Assembly: GCA_030549335.1 (NCBI GenBank) | Contig: CM060198.1 | Coordinates: forward strand, 49,751,353-49,815,352 | From: Pontederia crassipes | Lineage: Eukaryota; Streptophyta; Magnoliopsida; Commelinales; Pontederiaceae | Length of the DNA: 64,000 nt | Reading direction: 5' to 3' | Part shown: positions 55,541-64,000 of the stretch, in pieces | Layout: each line of letters begins with the position of its first letter | Numbering within the stretch: the stretch's first letter is position 1 | Translations under genes and position numbers: made by a program | The notes under the pieces: generated by a model | What the model was told of the DNA's origin: nothing | Seen by the model: the letters and a program-made list of their open reading frames with translations, nothing else | Database searches by the model: none

Positions 55541-58277
55541 ATGAAGAAGATTACTAGTCCCATGACTACTCTTCCATTCCGGCTCGAAATCATCGTCATC
55601 TTCTTCTTCTTCTTCTTCTTCTCCACTCTCTGCCCCTCTTCCAGTGCACAAGTTGACACTCTAACAGCAGCCCAACCCCTCACCGATGGTCAGACCTTGA
55701 TCTCTGAGAACGGAAGCTTTGCTCTCGGCTTCTTTAGCTCTGAGAACTCAAATGATCGCTACGTCGGCATATGGTACAACAAGGTCTCCGTCCAGACCGT
55801 CGTCTGGGTCGCCAACCGCAAGGCTCCGGTGTCCGACCGTAAGGGAAGTCTATCCATCAACTCCAGCGGGACCCTCGTCATCACCAACAAGAACTCGACC
55901 GTCTGGTCCTTGACCTCGGCCACGCCCATGCTAAACAGCCCGGTCGCCCAGCTGCTGGACAACGGAAACTTCGTAGTGAAAGAAGCCAATAGCAGCAGCA
56001 ACAATCCGGACAGCTTCTCGTGGCAAAGCGTCGACCAGCCGACAGACACGCTACTGCCAGGCATGAAGCTCGGCCGGAATCTGACGAGCGGGCTCAACCG
56101 CACTCTGACTGCTTGGGCAAGCACTAGCGACCCGGCGCCGAGCGAGTACACGATGGGCATGGACATCCATGGCTATCGTCAACTGTTTCTGTGATCGGGT
56201 TTCACGCCCTAAGTGGCGCGGGGGCCCGTGGAACGGCCTCCGTTTCACCGGTATCCCCGAGATGATATCCTACACGACCATTCTCTCTTTCGACTTCGTC
56301 GTGAACAGCGAGGAGGTCTCCTACACGTTCTACATCACTGAGCCCTCCGTCATATCGAGGTTGATCGTGAACGAGTCCGGCATCACTCAGAGGCTCATTT
56401 GGATCGAGGAGAGCAAGGCCTGGAATCCGTTCTGGTTTGCGCCCAAGGACCTGTGCGACGTCATTTCGCCGTGCGGTCAGTATGGCATCTGCGACCCCAA
56501 CACCTGGCCAGTATGCAGCTGTGCGCAGGGGTTCCTGCCGAAGAATCCGACGAACTGGGCTTTGCGGGATGGGACAGAAGGGTGCGTCAGGAAGACGCCC
56601 TTAGACTGCCGTAACCGGACGGATGGGTTCTTGTTGGTGCGGGGCGCGAAATTGCCAGACACGTCGAGCTCATGGTTCGTCATGAGCTTGACCCTTGAAC
56701 AGTGCAGAGCAACATGTTTGAGCAATTGTTCATGCACGGGTTATGCGGATGCTAATATCAGTCGCGGGATTGGATGCATCATTTGGACTGTGAACTTGAC
56801 CGACATGAGAGTGTACACCAATGGCGGACAGGATCTCTACATTCGAGTGGCAGCAGCCGATTTGGGTACGTATCTAGTAATCCGTCTGCAACTGTTAAGA
56901 TTAACACTGTGGTTTCAAATTAATGCTCATTATATTAGCATTGGCATCTCCATCACAGCATCTGGTAAACTTTGAAAACAGGGACGACCTTTGTGGCAGC
57001 CCTGTGGATTCCTTTCAGTAGTGGGGTTGCATTTTGTATGTAATTTTCTTCGGTGTAGATTATGAGTCATTTAGTTGCGACTTGGGTGCCAAAACAGAAG
57101 GTTCCTTGTCGACATGGAGAAAGAACTATGTATCGGTCAAAAGCTGTCAGCAGCCTTCCATCTTACACGTAGAATTTCGATCTCGTCTTAAACTCCCACT
57201 TTTTCTTCTTTAAGGAAAAGAAAAGTAACCAGTTTGCCTGAAGATCTAAATAGAACTACATTGCACCTGATATACTTAATCAGAAATATAATAAGATCGA
57301 ACTAGAAGATCAGCAGCTGCATCCAGCTCTGTGTAATCTGAATTTTTTTTGGTGCTTGGTATTAACTGATGGAAGTTGATGATATTAGGAAAAAGAATCA
57401 AAACATTCTAAATGGAGCACCATAGCCGCGACGTTGGTTGGCTGTGTATTGGGGATTTTGATCCTTCTACTGATACGCTTTTGCGTCAAGAAAAGGAAGC
57501 AAACTAGACAAAGACTACGAGAAGGAGGTAGAATCAAAGTCGTTTCATTTTTATTGTAACATGATGCTTGACATACTAATTTTCTCTAACTTGACAGATA
57601 TGTCAATGGGCGCCTCATACTTACGACAGAAAAGAGTTGATGAAATCAGTGATAGCAAAAACTTGGACCTTCCCTTGTATGATTTAACCACAATCATACA
57701 TGCCACTGATGACTTCGCAGCTGAAAACAAGCTCGGCGAGGGAGGATTCGGTCCTGTGTACAAGGTATAACTGCTTCTACGAACAATGAATCAGAAGAAA
57801 CATTAACTTCGCTATCGTTGAGTGCAGGGGAAATTGGGGGACGGACAAGAAATAGCAGTAAAAAGGTTAGCAAAGACATCGGTTCAGGGCATCGACGAGT
57901 TCAAGAATGAGGTCATGCTAATTGCAAAGCTTCAGCACAGGAACCTCGTTCGGCTCCTGGGCTGCTGCGTTGAAGAAGAGGAAATGCTCATCTACGAGTA
58001 CATGGACAACAAAAGTTTGGATGTCTTCCTATTCGGTCAGTAGGATGGACTCCTCGCTCGTAAACTAAATATCATGCGTTTTTTTTCTACTATATATGAT
58101 TTTTTCCTGCTGATTTTAATGCTCAGATAAAACAAAACGCTCGCAACTGGACTGGCAAACTCGCTACGACATCATAATAGGGATCGCTCGAGGACTTCTT
58201 TACCTCTATCAAGATTCTAGGTTTCGAATCATCCACAGGGATCTCAAAACTAGCAACATTCTTCTGGACAAAGATAT
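55541..58277 (+). pseudogene. S4: broken full-length SRLK paralog
   Basis: The segment B counterpart of S2, with the same exon plan: 55541-56865, 57389-57527, 57598-57764, 57828-58035, and exon five from 58127. Lesions by comparison with S2: TGG to TGA at 56192-56194; one inserted T just after (about 56200); an extra A in the membrane exon (about 57390-57395); and a copia element inserted after 58277 in the catalytic-loop exon, just past [14 protein letters not shown]. The DFG and all later kinase exons are not in the window. The HRD histidine-side helix also has LYLYQ for LVYLHQ. The gene cannot make a receptor. Confidence 0.93.
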
Positions 58278-58549
58278 TGTTACGAAAATAGGGAGAGAGA
58301 GATCGCACGAAATACAGAAGAACACGAAGAGGAAAAACGGCGGCGGCTCTTTGTTATAGAATAACGATGATTACAAGATAGGTCTCGGTCTAGACCCCTA
58401 GGGAGTTTATATAGACACTCCCTTTGACAGATGATAGGAATTACATACGAACTGAGACTCTAAATAAATCCCCTGAAAATAGGAATTCTGCTGAAGCGCC
58501 TGACTATATAGGGGGATCAACTGGGTTCAGATTCAAAGCATTATTAACA
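58278..58549 (-). mobile_element. Copia 3' LTR inserted in S4 exon 5
   Basis: Plus-strand ends TGTTACG and TTAACA give an inverted TGTTA/TAACA pair over 272 bp. On the minus strand a purine tract AAGGTGGAGATT (58561-58550) lies directly before the LTR, identifying it as the 3' LTR. A TTATATAGACAC stretch (about 58407) may be its promoter. S4 sequence stops exactly at GATAT (58273-58277). Confidence 0.88.
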
Positions 58550-58624
58550 AATCTCCACCTTGACTTGAATCATCTTCAGAGCACAAAAGCACGCCACGCC
58601 GCCGCTAGTCCCATCTTGAAGCTA

Positions 58625-60551
58625 TTACCAAGTATTTATATTAAGCAAGTCCAAACAATGTTGGAACTTGCCATAAGGAACAGATTTGTTGAACATATCA
58701 GTTGAATTGTCTTCAGTGCCAATCTTCTTCACCTTGATCCTTTTCTCAGTGCGGATGAAGTGATATCTAACATCAATGTGTTTGGTTCTTTCATGATGTA
58801 CTTGATCCTTGGCTAAACATATTGCACTCAGACTGTCACAGTGCACTATAGCCTGCTCCTGATGTAATCCGAGATCTCCAACTAAGTCTTTTAACCATAT
58901 GCCTTCCTTGGCAGCTTCCGTCAGTGCCATGCATTCAGCCTCTGTGGTGGACAATGTAACTGATGGTTGAAGTGTAGCCTTCCAACTAATAACTGAACTG
59001 CCCAAAGTGAAGACATAGCCTGTCATAGATCGTCTTCCATCAACATCTCCAGCATAATCTGAATCTGAGTACCCTGCAACCAAACACTCTTTATCACTTC
59101 TGTAAATGAGGCCAATATCATATGTTCCTCTCAGATACCGAAAAATTCGCTTCACTGCTTGTCAGTGCTCCTTTCCTGGATCGTTCATGAACCTGCTGAC
59201 AACACTGACTGCATGAGCAATGTCTGATCTTGTGCAAACCATGGCATACATCAAACTTCCAACTGCACTAGCATATGGAACCCGAGACATGTACTCCTTT
59301 TCTGCATTTGACTTTGGTGCGAAGGCAACAGAAAGATGAACATTTGCAGTTGATGGAGTATTCAAAGGCTTCGCTCCAGACATTCCAAACCTGGATAAAA
59401 TCTTCTCAATATAACTTTTCTGAGATAAGAAGAGTTTACCCTGTGCGCGATCCCTTAGAATTTCCATCCACAAAATCTTCTGTGCTGCACCAAGATCTTT
59501 CATGTCGAATTCTGCATTGAGAAGCTTCTTCAGATTTTGAATGTCTGTCATGTCTCTGACAGCAATAAGCATATCATCAACATACAAGAGCAGATAGATG
59601 GTGGAGCCGTCATTCACCTTCTTGTGATATACACAGCAATCATAGGGACTTCGACTGAATCCCTTATTGATCATGAAGCTGTCGAACCTCTTGTACCATT
59701 GTCTGGGAGACTGCTGCAAGCCATACAGAGATTTCTTCAGACTGCAAACTTGATTCTCCTTTCCAGGAATGGAGAATCCCTCTGGTTGGCTCATAAGAAT
59801 ATCTTATTCAAGTTCTCCATGAAAGAAAGCAGTCTTCACATCTAGTTGCTCGAGCTCTAGATTCTGATGTGCTACAAGAGAAAGTAGGACCCTGATAGAA
59901 GTATGTCTGACAACAGGTGAGAATATCTCATTGTAGTCCACACCTTCTTTCTGACTATAACCTTTAGCAATCGATCGTGCTTTGTATCTCGTGCCTTCAA
60001 CTCCTGAATTCCTGCTTTCTTCTTGAAGATCCATTTACAGCCAACAATCTTCCTGCCTTTAGGCAAATTGACCAGCTCCCACGTCTGATTCTTGTGAAGA
60101 GATTCCATCTCCTCACCCATAGCAGCGATCCACTATTCAGATTCGGCACATGTGATGGCATCCCTATAAGAGGACGGCTTCAGGGACTCCACCTCTTCAG
60201 CTACCTGTAGTGCATAAGCAACCATGTCCTCGAAACCATATCGCTTAGGAGGATCCACTTCTCTGCGAGGACGTCTAGCAGCAATTGACTCCTCTTCAGG
60301 TTGCTCATCAGATTCTTCACCTTCTGGTTCTGCTTCTTGATGTGATCATTCAGCATGATCCTCAATTTGAGTGATTTCAACCTCCACCTATTTACTGACA
60401 CTCTCTTCAGCCTCCACCTTCAATTGAAGCATTGATGCTTCATCAAAGGTTACGCTTCTACTGTGGATGACTTTGTGTTCTGAAGGAGACCAGATTCTGT
60501 AGCCCTTCACTCCTGCACCATATCCCATGAACACCCCTTCTTTGGCCCTTG
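58625..60551 (-). pseudogene. Ty1/copia integrase-end, RT and RNase H relic
   Basis: Read on the minus strand from 60551: integrase tail (FMGYGAGVKGYRIW, IHSRSVTFDE), a linker, NQTWELVNLPKGRK, CKWIFKKK, a frameshift, YKARSIAKGYSQKEGVDYNEIFSPV, LDVKTAFFHGELE, a stop, then a 210-codon open RT part with YVDDM, a TGA where tryptophan is expected (59162-59164), and RNase H with YSDSDYAGD, STTEAEC and a final motif NSTDMFNKSVP. Everything upstream of the integrase tail is on the far side of the gypsy insertion. Not functional. Confidence 0.92.
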
Positions 60552-61426
60552 TGTCACTCCTGCCCACTGAAGGGCGCGCCCCGAGCGGGCGTGGCCATGC
60601 GCGTGAGGAGGCGGGCGTGGCCGGGGCGATTCCTACTCCTAGTAGGAATAGGAGTCGTCCAACACTCCGAAGGTCCGACGAGGAGGGAAGAGCTTCTGGA
60701 GATGAAGACTTGGACCCCTATCGTGAGTAGGAGGACGAGCGCGTGGAGAAGTGCAGGATCGGAAGGATTCCTACTCCTAGTAGGAATAGGAATTCGGACC
60801 TCTCCTAGGTCGAGTAGGACTTGGGCGCGGACGGAGCTTCCTTCTGGATCGAGGGTCACTTGGAGAGGAAGTCCTAATCATAGGAGGACTGAAGATGGGG
60901 AGAGGCCACAGGAAAACAGTCCTAGTCCTAGTAGGACTAGGACTTGTCCCGGCGGGCGCACCCGGGGCGCGCCCCAGACATGGCAGGGCGCCAGGAGGGC
61001 GGCCTGACCAGTTTGCCTTCAAGATGGATTTTGAAGGAGTGCTGGCCGAATTCTTCTAGGACTCCAAGTTTGTTGGATTTCTACTCCTACTCCAAGGAGG
61101 TTTTTTCTAGAGAAGGGCTTGCATGCCTAATAGGATTAGGTCCTTAACTTAGACTAGGAGTTGTTTCTCTTGGGCACTATAAAAGGACATGTAATCAAGG
61201 CTTGTAAGACCATCCTGGACAATCTGAGATTGCTCAATAATATTCTCTAGTTTTCCTCTAAACTCTTAGCCTCCCTCTCTTCTTCCTGGGCGGGTGTTTC
61301 GTTGTGCATCCGGGGCGTGTACAGCCGGGGTCCAAGGCACGTCCAAACGAGGGCTGATCGGCAACCGAGCAGGGTTCGTCCAGCCGCACGTCTGGTGTTT
61401 CATATCCGAAGCGTAAGGACGTGACA
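60552..61426 (+). mobile_element. Ty3/gypsy 5' LTR
   Basis: Begins TGTCAC and ends GTGACA, a perfect 6-bp inverted pair, 875 bp apart, with the primer binding site four bases downstream. A CTATAAAAGG box at 61177-61186 is a good promoter candidate, and CAATAATATTC near 61235 may mark the poly(A)/R region. Three palindromic CCTACTCCTAGTAGGAATAGG-like units lie at 60629-60655, 60767-60793 and 60919-60945. It interrupts the copia integrase tail. Long ORFs across the LTR are shadows. Confidence 0.9.
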
Positions 61427-61429
61427 ACA

Positions 61430-61441
61430 TGGTATCAGAGC
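61430..61441 (+). promoter_or_regulatory. tRNA-iMet primer binding site
   Basis: TGGTATCAGAGC, the standard plant retrotransposon primer site for initiator tRNA-Met, four bases after the LTR end. Confidence 0.95.
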
Positions 61442-61454
61442 TTAGGTTCCGACT

Positions 61455-64000
61455 ATGTCAGGAGAAGAAGGTGCTTCGAGCAAAGGCCGTTCGATGGAAG
61501 CTGAGGACACGACCCGGGGTCGAGTCCAAGGTGCGGACGTTGGGGAAAAGAAAAAGAATACGCGAGCAAAGTCCAGAGATCCCGGCAACCATATTGAGAA
61601 GAATATGGAGGCGCTGGAACGAAGTCTTCAGGAAACGGACGAGGCGGTCCGTATCTTGGAAGCCGCGACAGGAGAACACAGCTTGGCACTGGAGCAAGGA
61701 GGAGCCTTACACCAAGAGCTGTCCAGCCGCGTTGCAGCCATAGAGGAGGCTATGGATGCAAGGTGGAAGGCCATGGAGACAGATTTGTTGCTGCTCAAAG
61801 GTCTTCTCTTCGATGCAGGAGGGCTGCGATCGAAGACCCCGGTGCCCAAGTTCTTGGGATCGGAACCGAAGAAATATGATGGTGCGGGGGCGGCGACGAC
61901 CATCGACGATTTTCTTTGGTGTCTTGAAAAGGGTTTCAAGACGAGCAAGATCGTGGTCGAGAAGGACCAGATCGACATGGCCGTGCGCTACCTGGTGGAT
62001 GGTGCGCTCTTGTGGTGGCGTCGGATGGAGGAAGGAGACGAGACTCCGATAGAGTCTTGGGCAGACTTCAAAGTGGAATTGAAGAAGCAATTCTACCCCG
62101 GCAATGCACAAGAAGTGGCTATGAACAAGCTGACCTCTCTCAAGCAAACGGGTTCCGTGAAGGAATATATCGAAAAGTTCCAACCGCTTATGTTGGAGAT
62201 GCCCGGGAGCATGGAGGAGTCGACATGGTTGTTCTTCTTCCTGCGGGGGTTGAAACCATGGGCGGCTCAGGAGTTGAGACGTCAGAGGATAACGACCATG
62301 AATGGAGCATTGGTCGCTGCTGAAGCTTTGGTGGAGTTTTCAGCAAACTGGGATCCTGGCGCGGGTGCTAAGGATCAGGGCAAGTCCAAGAAGGACGGAG
62401 CCCGAGCAGGTGGCAAGAAGAACGATAAGCAAGAGAAGAAGGCGACGACATCGAAGGGAGATGCCAAGAAGAGGGTCAGATGCTTCCTCTGTGGAGGGCC
62501 GCACTACGCGAGAGAGTGCGACACGAAGAAGGGGCTCTCGACCATGGCATCTACCGTGGACACCGAGCAAGGCGCTGCACACATGGGGTCTATAATGGCG
62601 CTGACGACTGCTGCCGCAATGCTCCCGACGAAGGAAGTGAAGAAGACCGCGAAGGGCCTGATGTTCGTGGAGGTCGCAGTGAATGGCCACACTTCGACTG
62701 CTCTGGTTGATACTGGAGCCACGCACAACTTCATGGATTCAAGGGAAGCGGCACGACTTGGCATACGGTATGTCAAGGAGCCAGGCCTGATCAAGACCGT
62801 GAACGCGGCCTCCCAGCCAATCCTTGGTACGGCCAAGGATATCCACGCGAAGGTGGGGGAGTGGGAAGGAGCGATCACCATGACGATCGTCAACATGGAC
62901 GACCATCGGTTCGTCCTGGGCATGGAGTTCATGGATGCGTTCCGTGAGGTGAGACTTTCCCAGGAGGGGATTCGTCTTTTATCTCCGGAAGCTTCGCATG
63001 AAGTTGCCACGATGAGGGCCAGCGTGAAGTCCAAGATGCTTTCGGCGATGCAACTTGATAAGGGCATACGTCGGAAGGAGGTCACCTACTTGGCTGTTTT
63101 GAAGCTCAACGAGACCGGGCTCAAGGTTCAAGGCGTCCCAGAGGAAGTGGAAAGGCTTCTGGAGCAGTACAGGGATGTAATGCCGCCAGAGCTGCCGAGC
63201 AGACTTCCTCCTCGTCGAGATATCGATCACGCCATCGACCTGGTGCCAAGTGCGAAGCCTCCGGCTATGGGGCCGTATCGCATGGCACCTCCGGAGCTGG
63301 AGGAGCTTCGGAAACAACCGAGCGAGTTGCTGAAAGCTGGGTTCATGGGATCCTCGAAGGCACCCGGTGGGGCGCCGGTCCTACTTCAGAGGAAGCAGGA
63401 TGGGTCAAGGATGAACAAGATCTTTCACCCAATATTGGACAAGTGCGTGGTGGTGCACTTGGGCGACATAGTGGCATGCTCGGAGAAGCTCGCAGAGCAC
63501 ATAGAGCATCCCGGGGAGGTGTTAAAGTTGCTGCGAGAGAACGAGCTCGGGGAATGCTCGTTCGCCCAATCGGAAGTGATGTTCCTTGGGCACCATATTA
63601 AAGCCGGGAAGATCAGCATGGACAAGGGGAAGGTCCAAGCTATTCTCGACTGGGAGCCGCCAACGAACGTTCCGGAGATGCGATCGTTCTTGGGACTCGC
63701 CAACTACTACAGAAGGTTCATCGAGGGATACTCGCGACGGACTGCGCCCCTCACCGACCTTCTGAAGAAGAACGCGAAGTGGGTATGGTCAGAGAAATGC
63801 GTGAAGGCATTTGAAGGCCTGAAGAACGCAGTGGCGGAGGAGCCGTGCTTGCGTCTACCCGACTACGGGAAGCCGTTTGAGGTGCAAACGGACGCTTCCG
63901 ACTTTGCATTGGGTGGTGTCCTCATGCAGGAGGGACACCCAGTGGCCTTCGAGAGTCGGAAGCTCAACGAGGCCGAGCAACGATATCCGGTCCATGATAA
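61455..64000 (+). CDS. Ty3/gypsy gag-pol, RT core deleted, runs off window
   Basis: One frame is open from the ATG at 61455 to the window end (848 codons, no stop), so it was never closed here. Order: a coiled, charged N-terminus; a retrotransposon gag domain (about 120-300, with ALLWWRRMEEG and FYPGNAQEVAMNKL); a CX2CX3HX4C zinc knuckle at 343-355 (CFLCGGPHYAREC); protease with DTGA at 419-422; an RT start with VPSAKPPAMGPYRM; then QRKQDGS jumping directly to MNKIFHPILDK. The roughly 80-90 residues that normally lie between these two motifs are missing, and the catalytic YxDD is HLGD (668-671). RT thumb motifs (VMFLGHHI, FLGLANYYRRFI) and the RNase H start (TDASDFALGG, Asp813) follow. The ATG is close to the primer site, as expected. 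The element cannot make its own RT but keeps gag and protease. Confidence 0.92.
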   Translation, partial: MSGEEGASSKGRSMEAEDTTRGRVQGADVGEKKKNTRAKSRDPGNHIEKNMEALERSLQETDEAVRILEAATGEHSLALEQGGALHQELSSRVAAIEEAMDARWKAMETDLLLLKGLLFDAGGLRSKTPVPKFLGSEPKKYDGAGAATTIDDFLWCLEKGFKTSKIVVEKDQIDMAVRYLVDGALLWWRRMEEGDETPIESWADFKVELKKQFYPGNAQEVAMNKLTSLKQTGSVKEYIEKFQPLMLEMPGSMEESTWLFFFLRGLKPWAAQELRRQRITTMNGALVAAEALVEFSANWDPGAGAKDQGKSKKDGARAGGKKNDKQEKKATTSKGDAKKRVRCFLCGGPHYARECDTKKGLSTMASTVDTEQGAAHMGSIMALTTAAAMLPTKEVKKTAKGLMFVEVAVNGHTSTALVDTGATHNFMDSREAARLGIRYVKEPGLIKTVNAASQPILGTAKDIHAKVGEWEGAITMTIVNMDDHRFVLGMEFMDAFREVRLSQEGIRLLSPEASHEVATMRASVKSKMLSAMQLDKGIRRKEVTYLAVLKLNETGLKVQGVPEEVERLLEQYRDVMPPELPSRLPPRRDIDHAIDLVPSAKPPAMGPYRMAPPELEELRKQPSELLKAGFMGSSKAPGGAPVLLQRKQDGSRMNKIFHPILDKCVVVHLGDIVACSEKLAEHIEHPGEVLKLLRENELGECSFAQSEVMFLGHHIKAGKISMDKGKVQAILDWEPPTNVPEMRSFLGLANYYRRFIEGYSRRTAPLTDLLKKNAKWVWSEKCVKAFEGLKNAVAEEPCLRLPDYGKPFEVQTDASDFALGGVLMQEGHPVAFESRKLNEAEQRYPVHD

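Noticed and set aside
60527-61147. 152-codon and other ORFs in the gypsy LTR
   Set aside because: LTR sequence is GC-rich and palindromic. No domain, and LTRs of this type are not known to encode proteins.
1-64000. CRISPR arrays, operons, ribosome binding sites
   Set aside because: The window is plant nuclear DNA. Short repeats seen are transposon subterminal or LTR arrays, without regular spacers.

Overview
The window is nuclear DNA of a flowering plant. It has GT-AG introns, a plant-specific G-type lectin S-receptor kinase (SRLK) gene family, and a dense nest of plant transposons: CACTA, hAT-like, Harbinger-like, Helitron, Ty1/copia, Ty3/gypsy and an Au-like SINE. GC-rich receptor exons set in AT-rich intergenic DNA suggest a monocot; that is an inference, and I cannot name the species.

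Host gene content is small. One gene looks complete: an 845-residue SRLK (S2, 17381-20838, seven exons). Around it are a kinase-less relative with an intact ectodomain frame (S1, 13999-15496), two dead paralogs (S3 at 52086-53453, S4 at 55541-58277), a decayed antisense receptor-kinase relic (S5, 24811-22430), and fragments of three other host genes: an RBK-type cytoplasmic kinase, a probable TPR-like protein, and a DUF604/fringe-like glycosyltransferase.

The main architecture is a segmental duplication. Segment A (4321 to at least 20112) and segment B (about 47430 to 58277) carry the same series: hAT-like MITE, copia 3' end, promoter modules, truncated SRLK, full SRLK. Comparing A with B gives empty sites for several later insertions. 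In A these are a 5484-bp CACTA (6864-12347, TSD GAA) and a CACTA relic ending at 4320. In B they are a 190-bp hAT-like MITE, a 269-bp Harbinger-like MITE and a SINE with a 15-bp TSD. S2 in A survived. S3 and S4 in B are broken, and S4 was further split by a copia element that was itself split by a Ty3/gypsy element running off the window.

Layout: 1-4320, CACTA relic (TNP2 and Ptta-like parts) holding a copia remnant. 4321-20838, segment A. 20839-25200, convergent flank, foldback element and S5. 25208-28341, copia relic abutting a DUF604 fragment. 28342-32335, AT-rich DNA without genes. 32336-37905, decayed Helitron. 37906-45457, two inverted copies of a long gypsy-type LTR, one a solo LTR with TSD CAGAT. 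45458-47429, AT-rich DNA. 47430-58277, segment B. 58278-64000, nested copia and gypsy.

The most notable signals are: (i) a 57-bp in-frame duplication of 5'UTR plus start codon in the SRLK ectodomain genes, in 0, 1 or 3 extra copies by paralog; (ii) a CACTA element carrying fragments of two host genes; (iii) a gypsy element with a long open gag-pol frame from which the reverse transcriptase core has been cleanly deleted.
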